Source: JACKAQ01 sp020634975 [NCBI: Calditrichia bacterium]
GTDB lineage: Bacteria; Calditrichota; Calditrichia; RBG-13-44-9
Reading direction: 5' to 3'
NCBI GenBank assembly: GCA_020634975.1
Contig: JACKAQ010000004.1
Location: 1 to 64,000 of the forward strand
Length of the DNA stretch: 64,000 nucleotides
Part shown: piece after piece, positions 7,789 through 16,960 of the stretch
How positions within the stretch are numbered: the stretch's first letter is position 1
How the letters are laid out: every line of letters starts with the position of its first letter
The notes under the pieces: model-generated
What the model was told of the DNA's origin: nothing
The model's database searches: none
What the model saw: only the letters and a program-made list of their open reading frames with translations
Program-made: the position numbers and the translations under genes

Positions 7789-8727
7789 ATGCCGAAATCC
7801 GCGAAACCTTCTCCGGGCGTGTTGCTCCGCAAACCGTTTGAAGATGAAATCAACCGTTGTAAAAATGCCATTACCACCAACCCGAATGACCCTACTTTTT
7901 ACGCATATCTGGCACATGCGTATATTGTGTTGTGGTGTTATGGTTTTATTCCGCATGCAGAAGCGCTTCCTCCAGCTACTGAAGCGGTTGAAAAAGCGTT
8001 GGCAATTGATCCGGAATGCGGTATGGCGCATACCGTTTTGGGGCTGATCCGGGAGTCGCACTGGCAATGGGACGCTATTGAAAGCGAGCTGAAACTGGGC
8101 ATCCAGTTCGCGCCGGACGATGCGCTGGCACATAACTGGTATGCCAATTATCTGTATGCCAACAGCCGTTTTGCAGAAGCTTATATAATGGCGGAAACAG
8201 CCGTAACGCTGTCATCGGACCCCGGATTGAAGATCGGTTTGGGCGCCATCAGCTATTTTACGCAGGATTTTGAACGATTGAAGCGGGAAATGCTGGCGGT
8301 GATTGCGGATCATCCCGATTATGCCCCGGCGTATGACTGGCTGGGAATGGCATATATCCAGCTTCAGGAATTTGATAAATCCATAGAAGCATACGAAACG
8401 GCTGCAAAACTTTCCGGCAGATTGGCGGAGATATTGGGCGGGTTGGGTCATGCCTATGGCATCGCCGGAAGGGAAATCGACGCCCGGAACATCCTGAACG
8501 AAATGAAGGAATATGCCGAAAGCGTGCATGTGCCGCCGGTGCAAATCGCTTTTGTTTACGCCGGTTTGGGGGATGATAACAACACTATCGCGATGCTGGA
8601 ACGCGCCTTTGCCGAGAAATCGTGGGAACTGATTTTTATACGAACAGAACCGTGGTTTGAACATTTGCACGATGATTCCCGGTTTCAACGGATTGTTGAG
8701 CGAATGCAATTCCTGCCGTTGGGCTAA
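7789..8727 (+). CDS. Tetratricopeptide-repeat protein
   Basis: This protein of about 312 residues is built almost wholly of TPR helix pairs, for example VEKALAIDPECGMAHTVLG and DKSIEAYETAAKLSGRLAE. Its ending (AMLERAFAEKSWELIFIRTE, then PWFEHLHDDSRFQRIVERM) is the tail usually seen at the C-terminus of TPR regions attached to bacterial serine/threonine kinases and adenylate cyclases, but no such catalytic domain is present here. No signal peptide is visible, so it is probably cytoplasmic. I chose the ATG giving MPKSAKPSPG; a TTG 17 codons upstream would add a cysteine-rich start that looks unnatural. It may be a stand-alone scaffold related to those kinases' sensor parts. Confidence 0.8.
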   Translation: MPKSAKPSPGVLLRKPFEDEINRCKNAITTNPNDPTFYAYLAHAYIVLWCYGFIPHAEALPPATEAVEKALAIDPECGMAHTVLGLIRESHWQWDAIESELKLGIQFAPDDALAHNWYANYLYANSRFAEAYIMAETAVTLSSDPGLKIGLGAISYFTQDFERLKREMLAVIADHPDYAPAYDWLGMAYIQLQEFDKSIEAYETAAKLSGRLAEILGGLGHAYGIAGREIDARNILNEMKEYAESVHVPPVQIAFVYAGLGDDNNTIAMLERAFAEKSWELIFIRTEPWFEHLHDDSRFQRIVERMQFLPLG

Positions 8728-8767
8728 TTCAATAGCACCGGGTTTAAGCCCGGTGCTATTGAATTTC
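8726..8767. terminator. Bidirectional terminator hairpin
   Basis: AATAGCACCGGG and CCCGGTGCTATT pair around the loop TTTAAG, with A/T flanks, between the convergent ends of the TPR gene and the amidohydrolase gene. Its place and strength suit a shared terminator. Confidence 0.8.
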
Positions 8768-8772
8768 GGTAA

Positions 8773-11700
8773 TTAATGTGCGTTCGGGCAGCCGCAGCCG
8801 GGCAGTGTGATGCCTTCGCCGGGTTGCCAGATCATCGCGTCGGAGGTGTTGGGATTTTCCCAATAAAACGGCATCCGCTTGAAGTTGCCGGTCACCGTTT
8901 CGTTCATCGAATCTGCATCAAATAACCGACCGTTGACCATCACATATTTCACAAATTCAGTGTTGCGGATGTTTTCCAGCGGGTTTTTGTCCAGCACCAC
9001 CAGATCGGCCAGTTTGCCGGTTTCCAGCGAACCGATATCGTGATCCATCCCGATGTAATGCGCTCCGTTCAGCGTTCCGGCGCGGAGCACTTCCAACGGC
9101 GTCATGCCGCCCTGGGCAAACATCCACAATTCCCAATGGGCACCCAATCCCTGCAATTGTCCGTGTGCACCAAGATTCACCTTCACACCGAGGTCGGTCA
9201 GCGCTTTGCAAATTTTTGCATGTTCCACATGTCCATATTCGTCATCCGGGGAGATATCCCGGCGGCGGCTGCGCGAATCAACAATCGCCCGGGGCGTAAA
9301 GTTCAGCAGGCGCGATTTTTCCCAAACGTTGGTGTGGTGATACCAGTAGCGCTCACCGGACTGCGTGCCGTAGCTGACCACCAATGTTGGCGTGTATCCG
9401 GTTTCGCTGTTCGACCATAATTTCAGCACATCGTCATACACCGGCGCGATGGGAATATTGTGTTCGATGCCGCTGTGCCCGTCCAGAATCATGCTCATGT
9501 TGTGGAAAAAGAACGAGCCGCCTTCCGGCACCACATTCATTTCCAGTTCGCGAGCTGCCTGAATCACCTGCTGGCGCTGTTCTCGGCGTGGCTGGTTGTA
9601 GCTTTTTACGGAGAATGCGCCGACCGCTTTCATCCGGCGCAAATGCGAACGGGCATCGTCCAGACTGTTGATCACTGCCTTGAAATCGCCTTCCGCACCG
9701 TAAAGAATCGTCCCGGTGGAGTAAACCCGCGGTCCAACCATTTTCCCGGCTTTCACCAGTTCCGATTGGGAAAAGACCACTTCGGTGGTTGCCGAAGGAT
9801 CGTGGGTTGTGGTTACGCCATACGCCAAATTCGCGAAATACGGCCAATGCTGCTGAGTTGTGAGATCGTTCGAAAAGTGCCCGACGTGGGCATGCACATC
9901 CACTAAACCGGGGATAATCGTTTTGCCGGACGCATCAACTGTTTTGGCATCCGACGGAATATTGACAGATGCGCCGATTGCCGTGATGCGATTGCCATCG
10001 ATAAGTATCGTGCCGTTTTCGATCACTTCATCACCCTTCATGGTGATGATGCGGGCGCCGGTGAGCGCCACTTTCCCGGCAGGCACATCCGTTGCCACAA
10101 ACACATCCAGCGCAATGCCGGTGGTGTCGATTGCCGGAAGGCTGTCCGGTGCGCCGGGAACAAAGGCAAAGGTTTCCTGCAAATCACGGGTGAAATATTC
10201 CGGTCCGGTTACCCAGTGCAGCGATTTGCTATCGCCCGACCAGTGCAAATTGGTGCCCGCGTCGCGGGTCACTTTTTTCACGGGAATGGCGCTGCTCTTG
10301 CTGCTCAAATCGATCGCGCCGCCGGTTTTGGGGAAGGGCGTGATATACACATTATACAATTCCTGAAAGGCAACCCATTGTTCGTCCGGGCTGATGGCAA
10401 CTTCTGTTGCATATTTCGAGGTGAAGTGGTCGCGTTCATTTTCACCGAATAAGTCCACACTTTTCAACGATTTACTGCCGCCATCGCGAAACAGGAAAAT
10501 ACGGTCGCTGGCGCGATTGAAACGGGGATATTCGCCGCGTTCCGTCACAAAGTTGCCCACCTGATTGGCAACGTCTGCGGCAATCCAATAGATGCCCGGT
10601 TTTACGGCGTAAGTATAGCCGCGCACCGAGTTGCCGCCCGCTCTGCGATACGCGATCATCGTGCCATCCGGCGAAAACGCCGGTGTGTAATAATGCCCTT
10701 TGCGCCGGGTGAGCTTTTCGGATTTGCCGCCGCGCAACTGCACCTTGCGAATGGCACCCATCGCAGTATCGTTCCAGGTCACGTAAACCACCGATTTGCC
10801 ATCCGGCGAAAACGCCGGGAAAAACTCGAACCAGCCGCTGTCGCCGGTGAGACGCTCGATTTTACCGTTCGGCAATTGCTTTTTCCACAACTGCCCGACA
10901 GCGTTAAACACCACCCATTTTCCGTCCGGCGAGGTGGTGGCATGGCGAATCATTTTGGACTGGAATTCCGCCGGGGCAACGTCCTGTTTGAAGCGAACGG
11001 CTGTGGCAATCGATTGTTTGGATTCCACTTCGAAGGGGATTTCCATGAGTTGTTTGGTGGCAACATCAATTCGCCAGATTTTCCCTTTTGCCCAAAACAC
11101 GATCGATTTGCCATCGGGCGTCCAGTCGAAATTGGGATACACGCCGAAGATCGCCCAGGTTTCCTGCTGATCGCGATTGAGACCGTCGAACAACGGGCGC
11201 ATTTCGCCGGTGCGCAAATCGTAAGTGAACAGCACGGATTTGGCGCGAACCCGCCGCACAAATGCCAGATGATTCCCGTCCGGTGAAATTTGGGGACGCG
11301 CTGCGCCGCCCTGCACCGAAATCAAATTGTCCAGTTCGCCGGTTTGCAAATCCAGCCGGCGGATCACATAAATTTGTCCGTTGGGATCTTTGTTGTATTG
11401 GAAGGTGCTGCCGCCGCTCATGTCCTCGCTGTAATACACGTATCGTCCGTCCGGGCTGATGCACGGCTCTCCGGCGTCCTGCTGGTCGTTTTTGCGTTTG
11501 GTGAGCTGCAAGCCTTTGCCGCCGCTGCGGTGATACATCCACATTTCCCCGGCACCGAGCGAACGTCCGCTGGTGAAGTGCTTCCGGGCAACCAGATATT
11601 CGCCGTCGGGTGTCCACACGGCGTTGTTGAGCAACCGGAAATCTTCGTCGGTCACCTGTTTGCGGTCTGAACCGTCGTGGTTCATCGTCCAGATGTTGTC

Positions 11701-12051
11701 GCCGCCACCTGCATCGCTGGTAAAGCTGATTTTTCTGCCGTCCGGGCTGAAGCGCGGCTGCACTTCGTAAGGCAATCCGCCGGCCAACAGCGTTGCTTTT
11801 CCGCCGCTCATCGGCATGATGTAAATATCACCGAGCAGGTCAAATACAATTGCCTGTCCGTCCGGACTGACATCGAGATTCATCCACGTGCCTTCTGTCA
11901 GAGTGAACGAAACCGTGTCCGCCGGTCCGTATTGGTGGTCCACTTTCCAGTGTTTGAAATCCGGTCCGGTGTTGCTGCTGTCTTTTTCCTGCGCGAACAG
12001 CAGTCCGGCCGATACAATTATTGCAAACAATGTGCGCATTGTTTTTTGCAT
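8773..12051 (-). CDS. Exported beta-propeller (TolB/WD40-like) fused to an amidohydrolase
   Basis: This 1092-residue protein has a signal peptide (MQKTMRTLFAIIVSAGLLFA) and many PD40/TolB-type propeller repeats between about residues 60 and 640, each marked by SPDG (SPDGQAIVFD, SPDGRKISFTSD, SPDGRYVYYSED and others). The C-terminal part is a metal-dependent amidohydrolase: GLVDVHAHVGHF near 712-723 gives the HxH metal site, GVTTTHDPSA follows, then GHSGIEHNIP, NLGAHGQLQGLGAH, and the closing SLETGKLADLVVLDKNPLEN. It probably hydrolyses a cyclic amide or peptide-like substrate in the periplasm. I chose the ATG behind GGAGGACC; a further 20 residues upstream lack a signal-like pattern. Proteins with this architecture are known from many phyla but their substrates are mostly untested. 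Confidence 0.9.
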   Translation of the reverse strand: MQKTMRTLFAIIVSAGLLFAQEKDSSNTGPDFKHWKVDHQYGPADTVSFTLTEGTWMNLDVSPDGQAIVFDLLGDIYIMPMSGGKATLLAGGLPYEVQPRFSPDGRKISFTSDAGGGDNIWTMNHDGSDRKQVTDEDFRLLNNAVWTPDGEYLVARKHFTSGRSLGAGEMWMYHRSGGKGLQLTKRKNDQQDAGEPCISPDGRYVYYSEDMSGGSTFQYNKDPNGQIYVIRRLDLQTGELDNLISVQGGAARPQISPDGNHLAFVRRVRAKSVLFTYDLRTGEMRPLFDGLNRDQQETWAIFGVYPNFDWTPDGKSIVFWAKGKIWRIDVATKQLMEIPFEVESKQSIATAVRFKQDVAPAEFQSKMIRHATTSPDGKWVVFNAVGQLWKKQLPNGKIERLTGDSGWFEFFPAFSPDGKSVVYVTWNDTAMGAIRKVQLRGGKSEKLTRRKGHYYTPAFSPDGTMIAYRRAGGNSVRGYTYAVKPGIYWIAADVANQVGNFVTERGEYPRFNRASDRIFLFRDGGSKSLKSVDLFGENERDHFTSKYATEVAISPDEQWVAFQELYNVYITPFPKTGGAIDLSSKSSAIPVKKVTRDAGTNLHWSGDSKSLHWVTGPEYFTRDLQETFAFVPGAPDSLPAIDTTGIALDVFVATDVPAGKVALTGARIITMKGDEVIENGTILIDGNRITAIGASVNIPSDAKTVDASGKTIIPGLVDVHAHVGHFSNDLTTQQHWPYFANLAYGVTTTHDPSATTEVVFSQSELVKAGKMVGPRVYSTGTILYGAEGDFKAVINSLDDARSHLRRMKAVGAFSVKSYNQPRREQRQQVIQAARELEMNVVPEGGSFFFHNMSMILDGHSGIEHNIPIAPVYDDVLKLWSNSETGYTPTLVVSYGTQSGERYWYHHTNVWEKSRLLNFTPRAIVDSRSRRRDISPDDEYGHVEHAKICKALTDLGVKVNLGAHGQLQGLGAHWELWMFAQGGMTPLEVLRAGTLNGAHYIGMDHDIGSLETGKLADLVVLDKNPLENIRNTEFVKYVMVNGRLFDADSMNETVTGNFKRMPFYWENPNTSDAMIWQPGEGITLPGCGCPNAH

Positions 12052-12179
12052 TGGTCCTCCGTAAATGTCATTTTTTGCACCAAAACATACAGAAAAATTG
12101 CCGGATTGCAAAACGGTTTCACATCACTTGTTTTCGAAATAGGTGGGGAGTAAGGATTTTTTGATTGAATTGAGAATGT

Positions 12180-12210
12180 GTGGTGCTTTCAAAAAATTTG
12201 AGAGCACCAC
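12180..12210 (-). terminator. Terminator of the CHAT protease gene
   Basis: GTGGTGCT (12180-12187) and AGCACCAC (12203-12210) form a stem about 15 bases beyond the stop codon at 12226. Extra pairing of TCAAA with TTTGA lengthens it. Confidence 0.7.
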
Positions 12211-12225
12211 AGATGGGTAAGTTTT

Positions 12226-15200
12226 CTATCGCACAAACTCAAAATTGGGATCGCCGTAATAGATGTATGCCAGAAAGGTCGGGTCGCCGTTTTCTGTAAA
12301 ATTCTTACGGGTTTCGCGGAGCAGATCGGCAACGTTTACCGGACCGTCTTTCAATTTGTCATCGAGAATTTCGTAAAATCTGACCGCGAAATCCGCAGCG
12401 CTGGCATCGCCGAGCGGCCACAATCCGCCGATGTATCCGCTGGCGCCGGTTTCCAGAACGGCTGGCGCCCAGCCATCCACAAAATTGGCTACGTTATGCG
12501 ATTGCCCGACATCGCAGGCGTTGAAAAAGAAAAACGGGTTGTTACGCGGGGAGCCGGAGGCAATGCCGCGCCAGGTCAGCAGATCGAGTTTGGCATCTTC
12601 CAGCAAAATAACATACTCCGGAATATTCTCGAAGCTTTGTTGCACTTCACCGTGACCGGCAAAATGAATAATACCCGACGGAAAATTACCGAACAATTCC
12701 TGCAGCGGATCAAATTTGCCGGAAACCTGCCGGAATCCGTTGATTGATTGAAGCGCGGCAATTTCTTTCTGTTGACTGGGAAGCGCCATCCGGCCCTCAT
12801 ATCGCGGTGAAATGAGCACCAATTCGTTCATTCTGTTGCGCTGCGGCGGACGGGACAGCACGTTAAAATTGCCGCTGATGTGCCATCGGGCGATGCGGAA
12901 TCGCGTACCCAAAAAATCCGGTTTATCGAATCCGTTCATCGCTTCGGTGGTGTGCATCAACTCCCAGGGAATTCCGGGATTGTTGGTGTAAATCTGGATC
13001 GATTTGAATTTGTCGCCGCGTTTTTGCAGCAATTCGCGGATGGCACTTTTCAACTCTGCTGGTGCCAGTTCTTTATACAATTGTTTTCCGAAAGCCTGCA
13101 ACCGCAGCACCCGTTGGGCTGGTTTTTCGTTGCTGACAGTGCCGGTTGGCGCGTTGATGGGCACCGCGCCACGGGTGATGGTCATCGTTTGTTTTTGCAG
13201 CCAATCCGAGCTGCGCGGGGTGATGACAAATTCTCCGGAATACGGCTGCAAATACGGCGAGTTGATCTGCAACTCATATCGCCCGGCGTTTTCGGCTTCA
13301 AAATCTTTGAGAATCCAGACAGTCAGATCAGGTGTCTGGTAATCTTTCGCCAGACTGATGCTGGGCACCTGGGTAATTGTTTCGCTGCCGCCGTTGATTT
13401 CGGGAAGATCGCCCCGGAGATTCGGCTCTGAACGAATGCCCGGACGGGCACCCGGTACACTTTCGATTTCTTCGTTGGCGCTGGCAAACAGCTCATTTTC
13501 CAGCCCGGAAACCAGAATCCTCCGGGAAATTTTTGCCAGAAAAGTGCCTTCGTGCCATAGCGTTGCATAAATGGTGCTCTGCGAGGGCGCACAGTCCGCC
13601 CCCGGCACCCGTATTTTATAGATTGCCTCGCTGGAATTTCCCTCACGCGGCAGCGTAATTTGGGCAATATTTTTGCCGTCGAGCACCTCAAATTGCGGCG
13701 CTGCGATAATCACATCGATTTGCCATTTATCGCGATCGGGCAGCCGCATCACCAGTTCGCCCCGGGAGGTCGATTGTCCGGCGAGAATCTCCACTTCCGG
13801 CGTCAGCAAATCGGTGGTCAGCGAAATTTTTACATCAAAAGTGGAAGCGGGTGTCACTGTTTCTGGCGCTTTTAGGGTCGGGTAGCGAATGACATCGATG
13901 ACCATTTCTCTGGGGGGGAGTGAATTTTCGGCTGATAAAACTGGCGATCTGTCATCAAACTGGTTTGGACGATCCGGAAGACCTTCCAATGATTTGGGTT
14001 TTTGATAAAACACAATTTGAGAATCCCTCAGCCGCGCTATCTCGTTGTTTGCTGCGAGAACATCCGGGTGGTTTTCGCCAAGAAAACGGGTCATCTGCGG
14101 CAAGACATATTGGTATATTTCCAACGCGTTGCCGGTATAATTGCGCCGTTCGTAGGCTTTGGCGAGAACGATCAAATCGTTGCAGGCTTCCAAAATTTCC
14201 TGCTGATTGTCGCTGTTGCTTTCCTCAAAAACATCGATGGCGCGTTTTAGCAACGCACTGATTTTATCGTAATTATCGACATCATTGCCATTGTATGCGC
14301 CGGCCAAATCCCGAAAATCCCGCCCGATAACCGGTAACGCCGGATGACCGCTGCCGGCTTTTTCAATCACAATTTTATAGGCGCGGTTGAACAATGCTTC
14401 GGCATATGTCAATTCGTTCATCGATTCAGCCGATTTGCCGAGCAGCCGGTAATCGCTGGCAAAATCCGCGAGTTCCGGGTTGTCTGCACCCAATTGCACG
14501 GCCATTATCCGGAAATTATTGTCAAACTGGGCTTCCGCATCGCGCAGCAAATTGTTTTTCTGATACAGCTTGCCAAGATCGCGAAAATCCATAGCCAAAA
14601 TAATTCGGTCCGGATGAATTTTGTCGATGGTATCATCCCATATTTCTTCGGCTCTGTGAAGATGACTTTCGGCGTCGCGGAGCTTCTCTTTGGTCATTTC
14701 CACCCGGGCGAGCACCCGGTAATCCTCGCCGAATCCGGCAATATATGCATCATTTTTGCCCAACGAATTGGTGATATATTTGTAAGATATTTCCAGCGTC
14801 GTTTCGGATTGATCGAAATTGAATTCCGCCAAAAACTGTTTGGAAACGTCCCGCAGATTTTCGGCAGAACGCAGCACTTCCGGATCATCAGTGCTGAGCA
14901 GTTGGCTGAACTGGGTCAACGTTTTTTGATACAAACTCGATGCGTCGGATAATTCCCCGCGTTTGGAATAGAGCAGCGCCAACGCCCGTAAATCACGGCT
15001 CAAATAGGTTAAATCGTAAGTCCTGTAACCGATTGCGAGTGAAATAATCCGATACGATTGCTCATACAATTGCTGCGCACGCGGCAATTTTCCCCGCGAT
15101 TCGTAGAGAACTGCCAGATTCCGCAAATCCTCAGCCAGCGGGCGCATATCCGGATGATATTGTTTCCGGGTGACCAAAATGCTGCGATATGCATGCTGAT

Positions 15201-15666
15201 ACAGCGAATCTGCCGCACCAAATTCACCCAACCGGCTTTTGAGCAAACCGAGTTTCCGTTGGGTTTCGGCAATCAGTAGGTGATTTTTGGGAAGCAGTTT
15301 TTCGCGAATCCGCAACGCATTTTCCAGATTTGGCAATGCCGCAGCGTATTCACGCAAATTGAATTGGAATTCGGCGATGTTTTGGTAAGTTGTGGCGACT
15401 TCCAGATGATTTTCACCGAAAACATCGGTATAGAGCTGCAACGCAACTGTAGAGGAATCGATGGCCGTTTGGTATCGCTTGTTTTGATAGAGCTTCAATA
15501 CTTCCAGATCCAGATGCCGCGCTTTTTCCAGTTTTGTGGATTTTGTTTCATCGTCCAATACCGGACGCTGAGCAACAAGAGGTTGTATCAATAAAAGCAG
15601 AATTGTCAATAATAACAACGGTTTATGTCGGCTAAACCGGGATGCTGATTGCCTCACGCAATGCAT
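12226..15666 (-). CDS. Exported TPR-CHAT protein (caspase-like protease)
   Basis: This 1146-residue protein starts with a basic, then strongly hydrophobic segment (HKPLLLLTILLLLIQPLVAQ), so it should be exported or anchored in the inner membrane. Residues about 35-570 are tetratricopeptide repeats of the kinesin-light-chain style (HLEVATTYQNIAEFQFNLRE and similar). Next comes a beta-rich region (about 600-850) and then a CHAT domain, a caspase-like cysteine protease fold. Both catalytic residues are present: His in HFAGHG at about 1005 and Cys in FFNACDVG at about 1051. The protein also keeps the ending seen in the family (ETGASGYIGGLWPLGD). I chose the ATG that follows GGGAGATTTGT. Known TPR-CHAT proteases act inside the cell, so the export signal is notable. 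The target is unknown. Confidence 0.9.
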   Translation of the reverse strand: MHCVRQSASRFSRHKPLLLLTILLLLIQPLVAQRPVLDDETKSTKLEKARHLDLEVLKLYQNKRYQTAIDSSTVALQLYTDVFGENHLEVATTYQNIAEFQFNLREYAAALPNLENALRIREKLLPKNHLLIAETQRKLGLLKSRLGEFGAADSLYQHAYRSILVTRKQYHPDMRPLAEDLRNLAVLYESRGKLPRAQQLYEQSYRIISLAIGYRTYDLTYLSRDLRALALLYSKRGELSDASSLYQKTLTQFSQLLSTDDPEVLRSAENLRDVSKQFLAEFNFDQSETTLEISYKYITNSLGKNDAYIAGFGEDYRVLARVEMTKEKLRDAESHLHRAEEIWDDTIDKIHPDRIILAMDFRDLGKLYQKNNLLRDAEAQFDNNFRIMAVQLGADNPELADFASDYRLLGKSAESMNELTYAEALFNRAYKIVIEKAGSGHPALPVIGRDFRDLAGAYNGNDVDNYDKISALLKRAIDVFEESNSDNQQEILEACNDLIVLAKAYERRNYTGNALEIYQYVLPQMTRFLGENHPDVLAANNEIARLRDSQIVFYQKPKSLEGLPDRPNQFDDRSPVLSAENSLPPREMVIDVIRYPTLKAPETVTPASTFDVKISLTTDLLTPEVEILAGQSTSRGELVMRLPDRDKWQIDVIIAAPQFEVLDGKNIAQITLPREGNSSEAIYKIRVPGADCAPSQSTIYATLWHEGTFLAKISRRILVSGLENELFASANEEIESVPGARPGIRSEPNLRGDLPEINGGSETITQVPSISLAKDYQTPDLTVWILKDFEAENAGRYELQINSPYLQPYSGEFVITPRSSDWLQKQTMTITRGAVPINAPTGTVSNEKPAQRVLRLQAFGKQLYKELAPAELKSAIRELLQKRGDKFKSIQIYTNNPGIPWELMHTTEAMNGFDKPDFLGTRFRIARWHISGNFNVLSRPPQRNRMNELVLISPRYEGRMALPSQQKEIAALQSINGFRQVSGKFDPLQELFGNFPSGIIHFAGHGEVQQSFENIPEYVILLEDAKLDLLTWRGIASGSPRNNPFFFFNACDVGQSHNVANFVDGWAPAVLETGASGYIGGLWPLGDASAADFAVRFYEILDDKLKDGPVNVADLLRETRKNFTENGDPTFLAYIYYGDPNFEFVR

Positions 15667-15774
15667 ACAAATCTCCCATATTTGGTATATTTGTAAGATA
15701 AATCCCACACATGAATATGCGATCAATCTACATCACAAATTTGTTTTATGCCAAAAATTTTGTGGTAGGCAAAA

Positions 15775-15800
15775 AAAAGGGAGCATTAATGCTCCCTTTT
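15775..15800 (-). terminator. Terminator downstream of the NlpC/P60-like gene
   Basis: AAAAGGGAGCATT and AATGCTCCCTTTT form a perfect palindrome ending in a T-run on the minus strand, about 20 bases after the stop at 15820. It separates this gene from the CHAT gene, so the two are probably transcribed separately. Confidence 0.85.
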
Positions 15801-15819
15801 GTAAATAAAACAGCGGAAA

Positions 15820-16656
15820 TCAGTGAATATTTTCAGAAATAACCGCGCCGGCAACTAACGGCGCAATGGCAACCCACGGTTGATCGTAATTGCCGAATGG
15901 CGGCAAATTGCGGCGGCTCGGGGTGCGCAAATGGTATTCGGTGATCGCGGCATATTTTCCCGGCGAACGGCCGTGGAACAATTTGTAGCTGATCACCCGT
16001 CCGGTGCGGTCTTTCTCAACCGAAACCACAATCCCGATGTGGTGAATTTCTTTACGATTTTTCAGGTCGTGTTCGGTAAACTTGTCGAACTTTTTACCGC
16101 GATTGCCATAAAACATCACCATTCCGGGACGGATAAGGTGCGACATCCGCAGCGGATCGCTCACCAAAATCAGCGAGCCGCGCTCGTGATACCACAGCGC
16201 CAAATCGCGGGAACTGCGGTATTTTTTGGGTGACGGAAAATCCTGGTGCTCGCAGGTTTTTTGCATTTCCCGCAAAAACCGGTGGAAAATGCCGGAACAA
16301 TCCGTGAGTTCGCGGCTGTTGTAATATATTTTTTGCGCCTGAATCCGTTGGGCAATTTGCTGAACGGAACGCGCCGCAACTGCCGGACTGCCGTGAAAAC
16401 TGCACCCGTAAACGTCCAATTTAGCGGGATTTACATATTTTTTTACCAGACGTTTGTCCGTCGATTGGGATGGTCTGTTTTCCTCTTTTGTGTGGGTGGT
16501 TTTCCGGGTGGTTCCGGAGCCATCGCGGGATGCACTCCCGGTGTAGCTGCTGCGGTAAGTGGATGAACAACTGAACAGAAAAACCGGCAGAAACACGAAC
16601 AGCAACCATCTGTTTCGTGCGCTCACCAAATCCCTTTTAAACATTCGCTTATCCAT
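15820..16656 (-). CDS. Lipoprotein with an NlpC/P60-like cysteine peptidase domain
   Basis: This 278-residue protein has a lipobox (FLFSC, lipid-bearing Cys near residue 30), followed by a Ser/Thr/Arg-rich linker up to about residue 75. The domain shows LTDCSGIFHRFL with Cys near residue 120, and about 90 residues later HHIGIVVSVEKD, the Cys-His arrangement of NlpC/P60 and CHAP amidases that cut peptidoglycan peptides; the tyrosine/glycine-rich region RPGMVMFYGNRG before the His also fits. It should sit in the outer membrane facing the periplasm and trim cell-wall peptides, though similarity is distant and an inactive binding role is possible. The ATG chosen follows GGGAGACACTT; an upstream ATG would put 22 residues before the signal peptide. 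Confidence 0.7.
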   Translation of the reverse strand: MDKRMFKRDLVSARNRWLLFVFLPVFLFSCSSTYRSSYTGSASRDGSGTTRKTTHTKEENRPSQSTDKRLVKKYVNPAKLDVYGCSFHGSPAVAARSVQQIAQRIQAQKIYYNSRELTDCSGIFHRFLREMQKTCEHQDFPSPKKYRSSRDLALWYHERGSLILVSDPLRMSHLIRPGMVMFYGNRGKKFDKFTEHDLKNRKEIHHIGIVVSVEKDRTGRVISYKLFHGRSPGKYAAITEYHLRTPSRRNLPPFGNYDQPWVAIAPLVAGAVISENIH

Positions 16657-16960
16657 AAGTGTCTCCCTTTTTCTTTGCGTTAACGGTTTTTGTTTGCCCC
16701 TCACCGTTAATCTGCCTTGCATCTGTTATTGTATTCGGCAACAACAGTGCCAACCTGATATTTGTATTTTTATTGAAACGTTTGGACGATAATTGTCAGG
16801 GTCAAAATTGGGATATTGATTGACGTAAGCACCGGAAATTTATATCTTTGGCATGTTATCGCTGCATTGCCGGAATAACCGGCTTCAAATGACTCCGTGA
16901 ATCAGCAAATATCCAAATAAAATTTGAACAGAAACCAATGATTGTTAATGTGGGGCGAAC
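16657..16960. promoter_or_regulatory. Divergent promoter region with a Bacteroidota-like promoter
   Basis: On the plus strand TTGACG at 16820-16825 is followed, 20 bases after the TTG, by TATCTTTG at 16843-16850. This matches the TTG and TAnnTTTG elements used by the main sigma factor of Bacteroidota, and it also fits a sigma70 promoter (TTGACG, 17 bases, TATCTT). The start of the PPK2 gene lies about 110 bases downstream. The promoter for the minus-strand lipoprotein must lie in the left part but I could not read it. Confidence 0.5.

Noticed and set aside
9040-12153. Several long plus-strand open frames opposite the amidohydrolase gene
   Set aside because: They mirror the codon pattern of the minus-strand gene, have no ribosome-binding sites and give Cys/Arg/His-rich peptides without domains. 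The minus-strand protein has clear domains throughout.
12880-14952. Open frames of 100-200 codons opposite the TPR-CHAT gene
   Set aside because: Same reasoning: shadow frames of a long, well-supported gene.
12226-15666. CRISPR-linked Craspase (TPR-CHAT working with gRAMP)
   Set aside because: No Cas7-11/gRAMP gene or CRISPR array lies nearby, and the protein has an export signal.
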